The notes: generated from the sequence alone by a model not told the origin. Counted from the first letter of the stretch, positions 7,561 to 19,777 are shown. The stretch: 34,244 nt of DNA from Actinobacteria bacterium UBA912 (GCA_002293965.1 DBEG01000062.1:1-34244), one strand, 5' to 3'. Translations and numbers: made by a program.

Positions 7561-8095
7561 GGCTCCCGACCTGGAGGGAATCTACGCAGCCAAGATACAC
7601 GCTGATTTGATCGAGGCGGAGCAGATACTGGGATTGACCGGAGACGGATGCTTCGTCGGCTCTATGTTTGCGCAGGTCATGCTCGTGAAGGGGATTCCTG
7701 GACCCGCGGAGTCAACGGGCGGGAAGCCGTTCAGTGGAGTCGATGGTGAGGCCGTGCACAAGGCGCTGACTGCACTGGGATTCGATCCAGCCAACAGCTT
7801 CAAGACGTTGGCGCGTCCTTCGGGGAACGCCCATCCGGATGACGCAGTGGCCTCAAGACTGAGGTTGCAGATCGAGGCTGTCGACCCGTTCTGGATCTTC
7901 GCGCTCGATCGAACCGCTGCAACAGATGTCGCGCTGGCACTCGGAATCGATGTGCCGGGCTTCGGCAGACCAGTCCACATCAGGGACCGGGTGGTCCTTG
8001 CCGTCGATGGGTTCGAGGAAGCGCTCGGCGACGAGAGCCGGAAGCGAGTGATCTGGGGTCAGCTTCGAAAAGTGACCGAATCCCAAGCGCTCTAG
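7541..8095 (+). CDS. Degenerate uracil-DNA-glycosylase-superfamily protein
   Basis: A 184-residue protein following the fold order of family 4/5 uracil-DNA glycosylases. Residues 45-68 (MLVKGIPGPAESTGGKPFSG) mirror the family's GEAPG-x-x-E-x-x-x-GxPFxG loop, 72-80 mirror the next helix, and 108-130 (QIEAVDPFWIFALDRTAA) mirror the strand before the uracil-binding helix. The differences matter: only one cysteine (C37) is present, so the four-cysteine Fe-S site of family 4 is absent; the tract after PFSG lacks the nvvkCrPp element; and the C-terminal HPS motif that contacts uracil is replaced by VDGFEEAL. Catalysis is therefore doubtful, and it may bind nucleic acid or have another role. GGAGG at 7529-7533 is seven bases before the ATG, which lies inside the epimerase gene. 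Confidence 0.7.
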   Translation: MAEQTPEAPDLEGIYAAKIHADLIEAEQILGLTGDGCFVGSMFAQVMLVKGIPGPAESTGGKPFSGVDGEAVHKALTALGFDPANSFKTLARPSGNAHPDDAVASRLRLQIEAVDPFWIFALDRTAATDVALALGIDVPGFGRPVHIRDRVVLAVDGFEEALGDESRKRVIWGQLRKVTESQAL

Positions 8096-8280
8096 CCCTC
8101 TTCGATCTCCTCGATGGCACCCATCGGACACTCTTCCATGCAAGCGGAGCAAGCTGTGCAGTCGTCATCGTTGACGGCTACCGCGGTGTCTCCGACTATC
8201 TCAAGGACGCTTTCGGGGCATGCGTCGACGCAGATCCCACAAGCTGAACAGTCATCGGTGTTGATGATCGGACGGGGCAT
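8092..8280 (-). CDS. 2x[4Fe-4S] ferredoxin
   Basis: A 62-residue low-potential electron carrier of the clostridial/bacterial 8Fe type. It has two complete CxxCxxCxxxCP motifs: C11, C14, C17, C21 and C41, C44, C47, C51, each followed by proline. The acidic tail (EEIEEG) is usual for the family. AAGGAGG lies five bases upstream of ATG 8278-8280. Partners would be oxidoreductases such as pyruvate:ferredoxin oxidoreductase or hydrogenase, none of which is in the window. The gene stands alone, convergent with the UDG-fold gene; their stop codons share the palindrome CTAG at 8092-8095. It supports an anaerobic or facultative lifestyle. Confidence 0.95.
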   Translation of the reverse strand: MPRPIINTDDCSACGICVDACPESVLEIVGDTAVAVNDDDCTACSACMEECPMGAIEEIEEG

Positions 8281-8446
8281 AACGCCTCCTTCTCATGCTG
8301 GTAGTTCGGCCTTCATCGGAAGCCACTTTATCGGTGCAGGCCCATGATGTAAAGGTTGAAAACGACATTGTTGTGGGCTTTGTCGTGGGATGCGGATCTG
8401 CGGGAAACGGCGGAGTCGGGCATAGAGTACGTGCACCTGAGAAAAC

Positions 8447-8475
8447 TTGACAATGGGTGAGTGAGATTTTATACT
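8447..8475 (+). promoter_or_regulatory. Strong sigma-70-type promoter of the dnaK operon
   Basis: TTGACA (8447-8452) and TATACT (8470-8475) are separated by exactly 17 bases, a near-perfect vegetative promoter. Transcription should begin near 8482, giving a leader of about 60 bases before the dnaK ATG. The rest of the 263-base gap 8281-8543 shows no gene. CTTGACA at 8446-8452 could be a decayed left half of an HspR HAIR element, but the right half expected seven bases later matches ACTCAAG at only three of seven positions. Confidence 0.8.
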
Positions 8476-8489
8476 ACGCTCACATGTGA
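8457..8489 (+). promoter_or_regulatory. GTGA-type repeat and TCACATGTGA palindrome at the dnaK promoter
   Basis: The promoter spacer holds tandem GTGA (8457-8460 and 8461-8464), and a perfect 10-bp palindrome TCACATGTGA (8480-8489) covers the predicted transcription start. The GTGA units recur in inverted orientation in the palindrome. Position over the spacer and start site is where a repressor would block initiation. Which protein binds is unknown; the operon's own HspR is the obvious candidate. Confidence 0.35.
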
Positions 8490-8543
8490 ATGTATCCGCG
8501 CGGTCGCCGCCATGGCGTCTTCGCGCAATGGAAGGAGATAGAA

Positions 8544-10450
<1,907 letters not shown>

Positions 10451-10454
<4 letters not shown>

Positions 10455-11005
10455 CGGCTGCCCGCAAGCGCGCAGAGGTAGACCCGGAGCTTTCCGGAGA
10501 TCTGGGGCCCGAACTCGAGCTTCGGGGAGACCAGCTTTCCGCTGATCTCGCTGAGGCTCGGGACGAGGCCGCCCGCAACCTCGAGGTCGCGCAGCGGACC
10601 CAGGCGGAGTTCGAGAACTATCGCAAGCGGGTCCACCGCGAGCAAGAGGAGCTACTCAAGCGCTCGGGCGAGCGGGTGGTCGTAAGCCTGTTGCCGGCGA
10701 TCGACAATCTCGAAAGAGCGATAGCCCATGCGGCCGAGTCCGGCGAGTCACAGCTGCTCACCGGGGTAGAGATGGTGCTTTCGCAATTGCAAGACGTGAT
10801 GCGGAAGGAAGGCGTCACCTCGATCGATCCGACCGGACAGGTCTTCGACCCGACCGTGCATCAGGCGGTCGGCCAGCGAGAGGATGTCGACGTAGCCGAG
10901 GGAACCGTGCTTGAGGTGTACCAGAAGGGGTACGCGATATCTGAGCGCGTGATCCGTCCGGCCGCAGTCGTCGTGTCTTTCGGAGGTCCGGCTCAGGAAG
11001 GATAG
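10451..11005 (+). CDS. grpE: Nucleotide exchange factor GrpE
   Basis: A 184-residue dimeric co-chaperone that releases ADP from DnaK. An acidic, charged N-terminal region leads into a long helix (about 20-85, with the AQRTQAEFENYRKRVHRE core), a four-helix-bundle segment (LLPAIDNLERAIAHA) and the C-terminal beta-wing domain ending in the family signature VYQKGYAISERVIRPAAVVV. The ATG overlaps the dnaK stop by four bases, so translation is probably coupled, keeping GrpE tied to DnaK output. Confidence 0.97.
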
Positions 11006-11012
11006 AGAGACG

Positions 11013-12113
11013 ATGGCGGCGGGCAAGAACTACTACGAGACACTCGGCGTCAAGAAGGACGCCACGGCCGAAGAAATCAAGAAGGCCTTTCGCCGCCTGG
11101 CCCGGAAGCACCATCCGGATGCGGGCGGCTCCGAGGAGCGCTTCAAGGAGATCAACGCGGCTTACGAGGTGCTTTCCGACACCGAGAAGCGGGCCCAGTA
11201 CGATCAGTACGGCCAGTACTTCGGCGGGGCGACGCCCCCGGGTGGACCTGCTGGATGGCCGCCGGGCGCCGGAGGAGGCCCCACCGGTGGCTGGAGCACG
11301 GGAGGCGTCGACTTGGGCGACCTCTTCGGCGACTTTTTTGGCGGTGGGAGGCAACAAGCTTCCTCGGCGAGGCGCGGTCGTGATGTCACCTACGAGACGA
11401 AGGTAAGCTTCGAGCAGGCGTTCGCCGGTGCTTCGGTGCGACTCGATGTCCAGCTCACCGAGGAGTGCGAGGTCTGCAAAGGCAGCGGGGCCAAGCCCGG
11501 CACCTCGCCGGTGACTTGCCCGACGTGCTCGGGAACGGGCCACGTCAGCCAAGGCGGCGGCATGTTCGCATTCCAGCGCCCGTGCCCCAGGTGCGGCGGC
11601 GCACGTACGATCATCAAGGACCCGTGTACCGCGTGTAAGGGCAACGGTAGGGTGTCGCGGGTCCGCCCGCTGACCGTCAACGTTCCGCCCGGCGCCGTGG
11701 ACGGCGGGAAGCTGCGCTTCAAGGGGAAGGGACAACCCGGCGAACACGGTGGTCCGCCCGGCGACCTGTATGTCGTGACAAGGGTGAATCCGCATGCCTA
11801 CTACGTCAGGGATGGTGCCGACGTCCAAATGGAAGTGCCAGTCACCATCGCCGAGGCGACACTTGGCGCAGCGGTGACGATCCCGACTCCGGATGGCAAG
11901 CGTGCGAAGCTCAAGATCGGCGCAGGGACCCAGAACGGCAAGGTCTTCCGGATGAAAGGCAAGGGTGCCCCCCGACTCAAGGGCTCCGGCCGAGGCGACC
12001 TCAACGTGAAGGTGAAGGTCTCCATCCCCACGAAGCTCACCGCCGAGGAGCGCAAACTCATGGAGAGCCTGGGCGAACTCGCGGATGGCAGTATCCGCGC
12101 ACACATGACGTGA
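11013..12113 (+). CDS. dnaJ: Chaperone protein DnaJ (Hsp40)
   Basis: A 366-residue class A J-protein that delivers substrates to DnaK and triggers ATP hydrolysis. The J domain (about 6-68) has HPD at 34-36. A Gly/Pro/Phe-rich linker (about 70-125, with DLFGDFFGGG) follows, then a zinc-binding domain with four CxxC repeats: CEVCKGSG, CPTCSGTG, CPRCGGAR and CTACKGNG. The third repeat lacks its final glycine (Arg instead) but keeps both cysteines. C-terminal substrate-binding and dimerisation domains complete the protein. It starts seven bases after grpE. A neighbouring DnaJ-type paralogue is not seen in the window. Confidence 0.97.
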   Translation: MAAGKNYYETLGVKKDATAEEIKKAFRRLARKHHPDAGGSEERFKEINAAYEVLSDTEKRAQYDQYGQYFGGATPPGGPAGWPPGAGGGPTGGWSTGGVDLGDLFGDFFGGGRQQASSARRGRDVTYETKVSFEQAFAGASVRLDVQLTEECEVCKGSGAKPGTSPVTCPTCSGTGHVSQGGGMFAFQRPCPRCGGARTIIKDPCTACKGNGRVSRVRPLTVNVPPGAVDGGKLRFKGKGQPGEHGGPPGDLYVVTRVNPHAYYVRDGADVQMEVPVTIAEATLGAAVTIPTPDGKRAKLKIGAGTQNGKVFRMKGKGAPRLKGSGRGDLNVKVKVSIPTKLTAEERKLMESLGELADGSIRAHMT

Positions 12114-12189
12114 TGGCGAACACGATAGCAGGCGGTGTGCACGCAACGATGTGTGCGGCCGAGAACGACAAGCCGAAAGGCGGAGGAAG

Positions 12190-12605
12190 ATGAAACGCGG
12201 GCGATCGAACAATCGCAGCAGGCCACTGTATATGATCAGCGTGGCGGCCGACCTGGCGGGCATGCACCCGCAGACCTTGAGGATATACGAGCGCAAGGAA
12301 CTCGTGATGCCGCAGCGCTCATCGGGCAACACGCGCCTGTACTCGGACGCTGACATCGACCAGCTGCGACTCATCCAGGAGATGACCGCCGAAGGAGTGA
12401 ACCTTGCTGGCGTCCTGCGCATCCTCGAGCTGCGTGCGGAGGTAGAAGGCTTACGTGCCGAGAGGGACGCACTCAAGTCCGCCCTGGTTCTCAAGGACCA
12501 CGAGCTGGCCAAGATAGCGAAGAAGGCCGCAAGGCCGACGACTAGAACAGAGCTAGTGATGGTAAGAAGAGGAGGACTTGTTCGGCGCGAGGGAGGCGAC
12601 CTGGC

Positions 12606-12609
<4 letters not shown>
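12190..12609 (+). CDS. hspR: Heat-shock repressor HspR (MerR family)
   Basis: A 139-residue MerR-type regulator. The winged helix-turn-helix is at about 14-80: YMISVAADLAGMHPQTLRIYERKEL, then NTRLYSDADIDQLRLIQEM. A short coiled-coil (LRAEVEGLRAERDALKSAL) for dimerisation and a basic tail follow. In actinobacteria HspR represses dnaK-operon, clpB and sometimes lon genes at HAIR elements, using DnaK as co-repressor; here that function is inferred from family and position. GGAGG lies just upstream of ATG 12190; in-frame starts at 12151 and at the later YM-ISVAAD methionine are alternatives. It overlaps clpB by ATGA, placing the repressor inside the operon it is expected to control. Confidence 0.92.
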
Positions 12610-15197
<2,588 letters not shown>

Positions 15198-15227
15198 GCG
15201 AGACCCCGGGCTTTTCGGCGGCAGCGA

Positions 15228-15599
15228 TCAGTGCTGCAGGAGCTTGGCGACCGTCTCTTTGAGCTCTGTGTTGTTGAACGGCTTGACGATGTATGCGGCA
15301 ACCCTGTGCTGTTCGCCTTGGGCCAGGTCCGCCTCGGAGGCGGCGGTCGTCAGCATGACTACGGTCAGGTCGGAGGTCTCGGGCCTCTTGCGCAGCCATT
15401 CGAGCACCTCGAAGCCATTGAGTTTGGGCATGACGAGGTCGAGCAGCACGATGTCAGGACACTGGTTCGCGATGATCGTGATGGCCTCCTCGCCGTCGAC
15501 TGCTTCAATGAGATCGCAGCCAAGAGGCTGAAGGGCAGCGCTGACCAAGCGCCGTATGAAGTTGTTGTCATCAGCGATCAGGATCGTCTTACCACTCAT
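15228..15599 (-). CDS. Single-domain response regulator (CheY-like)
   Basis: A 123-residue stand-alone receiver domain. Acidic pocket D10-D11 (IADDN), phospho-acceptor D54 (IVLLDLVMP), switch residue in MLTTAAS and conserved lysine in YIVKPF are all present; nothing follows the receiver. ATG 15597-15599 is preferred because the protein then begins MSGKTILIADD; a TTG 15 bases upstream is possible. It is divergent from the hybrid histidine kinase gene, so it may take phosphate from that kinase. With no output domain it must act by protein contact or as a phosphate sink or shuttle. Confidence 0.93.
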   Translation of the reverse strand: MSGKTILIADDNNFIRRLVSAALQPLGCDLIEAVDGEEAITIIANQCPDIVLLDLVMPKLNGFEVLEWLRKRPETSDLTVVMLTTAASEADLAQGEQHRVAAYIVKPFNNTELKETVAKLLQH

Positions 15600-15801
15600 A
15601 CGACACCGGCCCAAAAGCAGCCCCTACGGGCGCGTCGGATGGATCCTCCATGTATCTTTTCTCCGCCCGCAGCCGGTTTCCTACAAGGATTTACGCACTT
15701 CGATGGATTCTTGGCAGGTAGCGGGCACCTGGCGTCGAACCAGTAACTAGTATGTGCAGTGACACGTCCCGCACTTGGGGGTGGCGGTGGGATCAGAAGA
15801 T
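15600..15801. other. Divergent intergenic region with inverted repeats
   Basis: About 200 bases between the divergent response-regulator and hybrid-kinase genes. Two short inverted repeats stand out: ATGGA-TCC-TCCAT (15639-15651) and CAGGT-N7-ACCTG (15715-15731). Either could be an operator for shared control. TTGGCA at 15711-15716 resembles a -35 box but lacks a partner -10 at the right distance. No convincing small ORF or known riboswitch is seen. Confidence 0.3.
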
Positions 15802-17715
15802 ATGGAAAGACGCGAGAAGACGCCGGTCCGCGCGTTGATGACCAGCGCCGACGAAGAATCGATTGCGTTCGACCAAGACGGCAATGTGCCTCAAGCGATC
15901 CTGGAAAGCGTTCACGAGGGACTGATCGTCTTCGCTCCAGACAGTCGGGTCACCTACATCAATCCGGCAGCTTGCGAGATGCTCGAGCTCGACTTCGAGG
16001 CCACAGTCGGCACCAGGTTGTCGCTGCGGGAGCTTCTCGGTGTTGATGGCAGCGGTCAGGGCGGATCCGCCGAAGGGGCCGGCCAGACCGCCATGCCGGA
16101 TGAGCTGGGTGCGGATGGACCGCAAGAGATCGACATCACTGAGCCCGAGCATCGCGTTCTCGCGATACGCACGAATCCGGTCAGGGACGCCACCCAACGC
16201 TACCTGGGCTACGTCTCGACCATCAACGACGTCACGGCTGAGCGCGAGATCGCGGTCATGAAGAACGAGTTCGTCTCGATGGTGAGTCATGAGCTACGCA
16301 CCCCGCTGACGTCGATCAAGGGATACGTAGACCTGATCGTCGAAGGGGCTGCGGGAGAGATAAACGAGACGCAAAGAGAGTTCCTCGAGATCGTGCAGGA
16401 GAACTCAGACAGACTGGTCTCGCTCATCAACGACCTGCTCGACATCTCGAGGATGGAATCGGGAAGGGTCCACCTGCGGATCCAGCCGTTGGATCTGCTG
16501 GATATCTCGCAAGGGGTCTTGGAAACGTTTCGCACGGTTGCCGACAAAGGCGGAGTCCGCCTCGACTTGAAGGCTCCCGAGGCACTTCCGCGTGTCGCCG
16601 GGGATCGCGACCGTGTCGGTCAGGTCCTCATGAACCTGGTGAGCAACGCGATCAAATACTCTCCTGGAGGCGGTTCGACCAAAGTCGAACTGTCGATCTC
16701 CGACGGCAAGGTGCTCACCGAGGTCACAGACACCGGGATCGGCGTCTCCGAGGAGAACCAGGCCAAGCTGTTCACCAAGTTCTTCCGGGTCGACTCGAGA
16801 CTCACCAGGGAGATCGGAGGCACTGGTCTGGGGCTATCGATATGCAAGAGCATCATCGACCTTCTCGGCGGCGAGATTGGGATGAAGGGCGAGGAAGGCG
16901 TCGGGTCCACGTTCTGGTTCACTCTGCCGATCGCTGATCCGGGGCTGGTCAGGGTTCCGGCGATGGAGGGCCCAGCCCAGGTGGAGGGCATCGTTCTCGT
17001 GGTCGACAGCAATCCGGATATCGCCGAGCTGATATGCACCTTCCTGTCCAACCGGGGCTACCACACGTGCAAGGCCCACTCGGCACAAGAGGCGATACGT
17101 GTCGCGCGTGAGATACAACCGTCCCTGATAACGCTGGACGTCATGCTTGAAGACGCTGACGGGTTCGAACTCCTGGAGCAGCTCAAAGAGGATGACTGCT
17201 GCGCAGACATCCCGATTCTGGTGGTCTCCGTCTCCTGTGACGAGGGCAAGTCACTCAGGCTCGGTGCCAACGAATACATCGAGAAGCCGATCGATTCGAA
17301 GCGGCTCGTTCAGATCGCCGACGCCCTGGTCGGACAGGTCGCCTCACCGGTCGTGCTGATCGTAGACGATGACCGCTCGATCGTCGGGGCCTTGAGCGAG
17401 ACCCTCAAGCGCAGGGGCTTCGCCGTGCTCGGAGCATACGACGGCGCCGAAGCGATGGCTGCGGTGGTGCAGCGCAAGCCCGACCTCATCCTGCTCGACC
17501 TGATGATGCCGGTGATGGACGGCTACGAGGTAATCGCCGCACTGAAAGGTGCCGAGGCGACCCGCGATATACCGATCGTGGTGATGACCGCGCACCGTAT
17601 CGACCAGCTCAAGATCGACCTGGTCGAGATGGCCTCCGAGCGGCTTTCCAAGCCGCTGCTTCCAGAGGAGTTGGCCGAGAGGGTCGAAGAGTTGCTGCTG
17701 GAAAGGCGGGAGTGA
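15802..17715 (+). CDS. Soluble PAS hybrid histidine kinase with two receiver domains
   Basis: A 637-residue protein without transmembrane segments, so probably a cytoplasmic sensor. Order: PAS domain (about 32-150), HisKA with phospho-acceptor H163 (MVSHELRTPL), HATPase with LVSNAIKYSP, DTGIGV and GGTGLGLSI, then receiver 1 (phospho-Asp D446 in ITLDVML) and receiver 2 (D566 in LLDLMMP). Receiver 1 is atypical: its acidic pocket reads VDSN rather than DD. Receiver 2 has a full VDDD pocket. No phosphotransfer (HPt) or output domain follows. The start is uncertain: ATG 15802 is chosen, but TTG 15775 and GTG 15781 or 15787 are in frame, and no clear ribosome-binding site decides. The gene ends three bases before the next response regulator, so these form an operon. 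Confidence 0.92.
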   Translation: MERREKTPVRALMTSADEESIAFDQDGNVPQAILESVHEGLIVFAPDSRVTYINPAACEMLELDFEATVGTRLSLRELLGVDGSGQGGSAEGAGQTAMPDELGADGPQEIDITEPEHRVLAIRTNPVRDATQRYLGYVSTINDVTAEREIAVMKNEFVSMVSHELRTPLTSIKGYVDLIVEGAAGEINETQREFLEIVQENSDRLVSLINDLLDISRMESGRVHLRIQPLDLLDISQGVLETFRTVADKGGVRLDLKAPEALPRVAGDRDRVGQVLMNLVSNAIKYSPGGGSTKVELSISDGKVLTEVTDTGIGVSEENQAKLFTKFFRVDSRLTREIGGTGLGLSICKSIIDLLGGEIGMKGEEGVGSTFWFTLPIADPGLVRVPAMEGPAQVEGIVLVVDSNPDIAELICTFLSNRGYHTCKAHSAQEAIRVAREIQPSLITLDVMLEDADGFELLEQLKEDDCCADIPILVVSVSCDEGKSLRLGANEYIEKPIDSKRLVQIADALVGQVASPVVLIVDDDRSIVGALSETLKRRGFAVLGAYDGAEAMAAVVQRKPDLILLDLMMPVMDGYEVIAALKGAEATRDIPIVVMTAHRIDQLKIDLVEMASERLSKPLLPEELAERVEELLLERRE

Positions 17716-17718
17716 GGT

Positions 17719-18111
17719 ATGGCCAGGATCCTGGTTGTCGACGACGAGCCTCACATCCTCAAGCTGGTGAGTTTCTCGCTCACAAGCGCCGGACACGAGG
17801 TCTTCGAGGCGACCGATGGTGCCTTAGGGGTGGAGGTGGCATCAGAGGTCAAGCCCGATCTCATACTGCTCGACGTGATGATGCCGCTGATGAGCGGGTA
17901 CCAGGCCCTGGAGCTGCTGAAGGCCGAGGAGGACACCGCAGGGATACCTGTAGTGATGCTTTCGGCGAAGAGCCAGGTCTACGAGCAGCAAGAAGGCCTT
18001 CGGCTCGGGGCGCATCAGTATGTATGCAAACCGTTCACGCCCCGCGACCTGGTGCAGGTGGTGGACGACATCCTCGCAGGATGCGAGAGAGAGGTTGATC
18101 GTGATGGTTAA
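17719..18111 (+). CDS. Single-domain response regulator
   Basis: A 130-residue receiver beginning MARILVVDDEPHILKLV, with the pocket DDE, phospho-acceptor D52 (ILLDVMMP), MLSAKS switch and YVCKPF lysine. A short acidic tail (EREVDRDG) follows and there is no output domain. GAGTGAGGT overlapping the kinase stop serves as ribosome-binding site. It overlaps the next receiver gene by eight bases. It is the likely immediate partner of the hybrid kinase upstream, but specificity cannot be read from sequence. Confidence 0.95.
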   Translation: MARILVVDDEPHILKLVSFSLTSAGHEVFEATDGALGVEVASEVKPDLILLDVMMPLMSGYQALELLKAEEDTAGIPVVMLSAKSQVYEQQEGLRLGAHQYVCKPFTPRDLVQVVDDILAGCEREVDRDG

Positions 18112-18559
18112 GAAGATACTGGTAGTCGATGACGAGCCCTCTATTGTCAGATTGGTGACAGCGGCTTTGACTGCGAGGGGTCACGAAGTGACTCCAGCCT
18201 ACGACGGCGAGGAAGCCCTCGACAAGGTAGCGCTCAGCAAACCCGACCTCATCGTGTGCGATATCATGATGCCCAAGATGGATGGACGAGAAGTGGCTAG
18301 GCGCCTGGCGGCAGATCCAAAAACCAAGGGCATCCCGCTGATATTCCTATCGGCCATAGGCGATCTGCACGACCAGCTCGACACGATGCAGGAGGCCGGA
18401 ACGGAGTATCTCACCAAGCCGTTCAACCCCAGCGAGCTCGGGGAATTCGTGGATGCGATGCTCGACCCGAAGCGGCAGCACGAGGTCGAACATTTGCGCA
18501 AGGCCCATCTGGGCAAGTTGCGGGCTATGACCGATATCATGCATCGCCGAAGAGGGTAG
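18104..18559 (+). CDS. Single-domain response regulator with basic C-terminal helix
   Basis: A 151-residue protein. Residues 1-120 form a canonical receiver: VVDDEPSIV, phospho-acceptor D53 (IVCDIMMPKMDG), FLSAIG switch and YLTKPF lysine. A further 30 residues form a basic, probably helical tail (KRQHEVEHLRKAHLGKLRAM and following) that is too short for a DNA-binding domain but could bind a partner. ATG 18104 or GTG 18101 can be used; GAGAGAGAGG (18085-18094) precedes both at nine or six bases. It is the last gene of the kinase operon. Confidence 0.93.
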   Translation: MVKKILVVDDEPSIVRLVTAALTARGHEVTPAYDGEEALDKVALSKPDLIVCDIMMPKMDGREVARRLAADPKTKGIPLIFLSAIGDLHDQLDTMQEAGTEYLTKPFNPSELGEFVDAMLDPKRQHEVEHLRKAHLGKLRAMTDIMHRRRG

Positions 18560-18616
18560 ACTATCATCGACTTATAGCCCACAACGACCGCGGTCTCGCG
18601 GATGGCGGGATGACCG

Positions 18617-19777
18617 ATGTACGTCATAGACTCCGAGCGCACGCCCATCAAGGTATGGGGCGCTGAGATCGACGATTCCACACTGGCGCAAGCGCGCAAT
18701 CTGGCGAACCTGCCCTTCGCCTTCGAGCATGTGGCGATCATGCCCGACGCCCATGTCGGCTACGGCATGCCGATAGGCGGAGTGCTGGCAGCGCTGGGCA
18801 AGATCATCCCCAACGCCGTTGGGCTCGATATCGGTTGTGGGGTTTGCGCATGGCGCACCGGCATACCCGCCGAGGAGTTCCGCAAGCATCGCAGCGCGAT
18901 ACTGGGTGACGCACAGCGCAGCGTACCGCAGGGCTTCCACTGGCACCGCGACAGCCAGCGACACCGCACGCATCTGTTCGACTCGATGCCGAAAGCAGCG
19001 ATCATTTGCGAGCAGTCAGACAAGATCGAGCGCCAGATCGGGACGCTCGGCGGCGGAAACCACTTCATCGAGTTCCAGCGTGATCCCGAAGACATCGTCT
19101 GGGTGATGGTGCACTCGGGATCGCGCAACCTGGGCAAACAGGTCGCCGAGCACTACGACGCGATCGCTCGCAAGCTCAATGCTGCTCAAGGCTGGCAGGT
19201 CCCGAAAGCATGGGAGCTTGCCTATCTCGATATCGCAGGTGCCGAGGGCATCGAGTATCTCGAGGCGATGGAGTGGTGCCTGCGCTTCGCCAAGGAGAAC
19301 CGTCGGCTGATCGCCGATGCGATCCACGCGGTCATCACCGGCCGCTTCTCGCAAGCGGACTTCGAGGGCGTGATCGACGTCCACCACAACTACGCCGCCA
19401 TCGAGACGCATTTCGGGCAGGAAGTCGTGGTTCATCGGAAGGGTGCCGTCAGGGCGGTGGGGCGCGTCATAGTTCCGGGCTCGATGGGCACGGCATCCTA
19501 CATCTGCGACGGTCTCGCGAACCCCGAGTCGTTCGAGTCGTGCTCCCACGGCTCCGGCCGGGCGCTGGGGCGCAAGGCCGCGATGCGGGCCCTGTCACCC
19601 GAGTCGGTCAAAGCCCAACTGAAGGCAAGCGACATCGAGTTCGTCGCCGCCAAGAAAGGCCGACTCGCCGAAGAGGCTCCTGCAGCTTACAAGGACATCG
19701 AGGAAGTGATGACCGCGCAGGCCGAACTCGTCAGGCCCGTCGTGCGGCTGTTGCCAATGGGAGTTGTGAAGGGCTGA
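18617..19777 (+). CDS. rtcB: RNA-splicing/repair ligase RtcB
   Basis: A 386-residue GTP- and Mn-dependent ligase that joins RNA 2',3'-cyclic phosphate or 3'-phosphate ends to 5'-OH ends. The metal and guanylate residues are in place: DAHVGYGMPIGGV, GLDIGCG with C74, LGGGNHFIE, VHSGSRNLG, DVHHNYA, HRKGAVRA, PGSMGTASY, and the guanylated histidine H311 in SHGSGR. Length agrees with bacterial RtcB (about 400). It stands alone on the plus strand 57 bases after the receiver gene: no RtcA cyclase, RtcR regulator or archease is nearby. It is convergent with the HsmA-like gene, with 12 bases between stops. In bacteria RtcB repairs rRNA or tRNA cut by endonucleases; the target here is unknown. Confidence 0.96.
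   Translation: MYVIDSERTPIKVWGAEIDDSTLAQARNLANLPFAFEHVAIMPDAHVGYGMPIGGVLAALGKIIPNAVGLDIGCGVCAWRTGIPAEEFRKHRSAILGDAQRSVPQGFHWHRDSQRHRTHLFDSMPKAAIICEQSDKIERQIGTLGGGNHFIEFQRDPEDIVWVMVHSGSRNLGKQVAEHYDAIARKLNAAQGWQVPKAWELAYLDIAGAEGIEYLEAMEWCLRFAKENRRLIADAIHAVITGRFSQADFEGVIDVHHNYAAIETHFGQEVVVHRKGAVRAVGRVIVPGSMGTASYICDGLANPESFESCSHGSGRALGRKAAMRALSPESVKAQLKASDIEFVAAKKGRLAEEAPAAYKDIEEVMTAQAELVRPVVRLLPMGVVKG

Noticed and set aside
7541..8095. Ordinary family 4 uracil-DNA glycosylase
   Set aside because: Only one cysteine and no C-terminal HPS motif, so calling it an active family 4 enzyme would overstate the evidence.
15198..15227. Intrinsic terminator between clpB and the response regulator
   Set aside because: The 30-base gap holds a CCCCGGG stretch followed by only four T, with no stable stem, so a terminator could not be supported.
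15600..15801. Cyclic-di-GMP riboswitch or small ORF in the gap before the hybrid kinase
   Set aside because: Some G-rich pieces looked suggestive, but the conserved c-di-GMP-I core is absent and no ORF with a ribosome-binding site was found.
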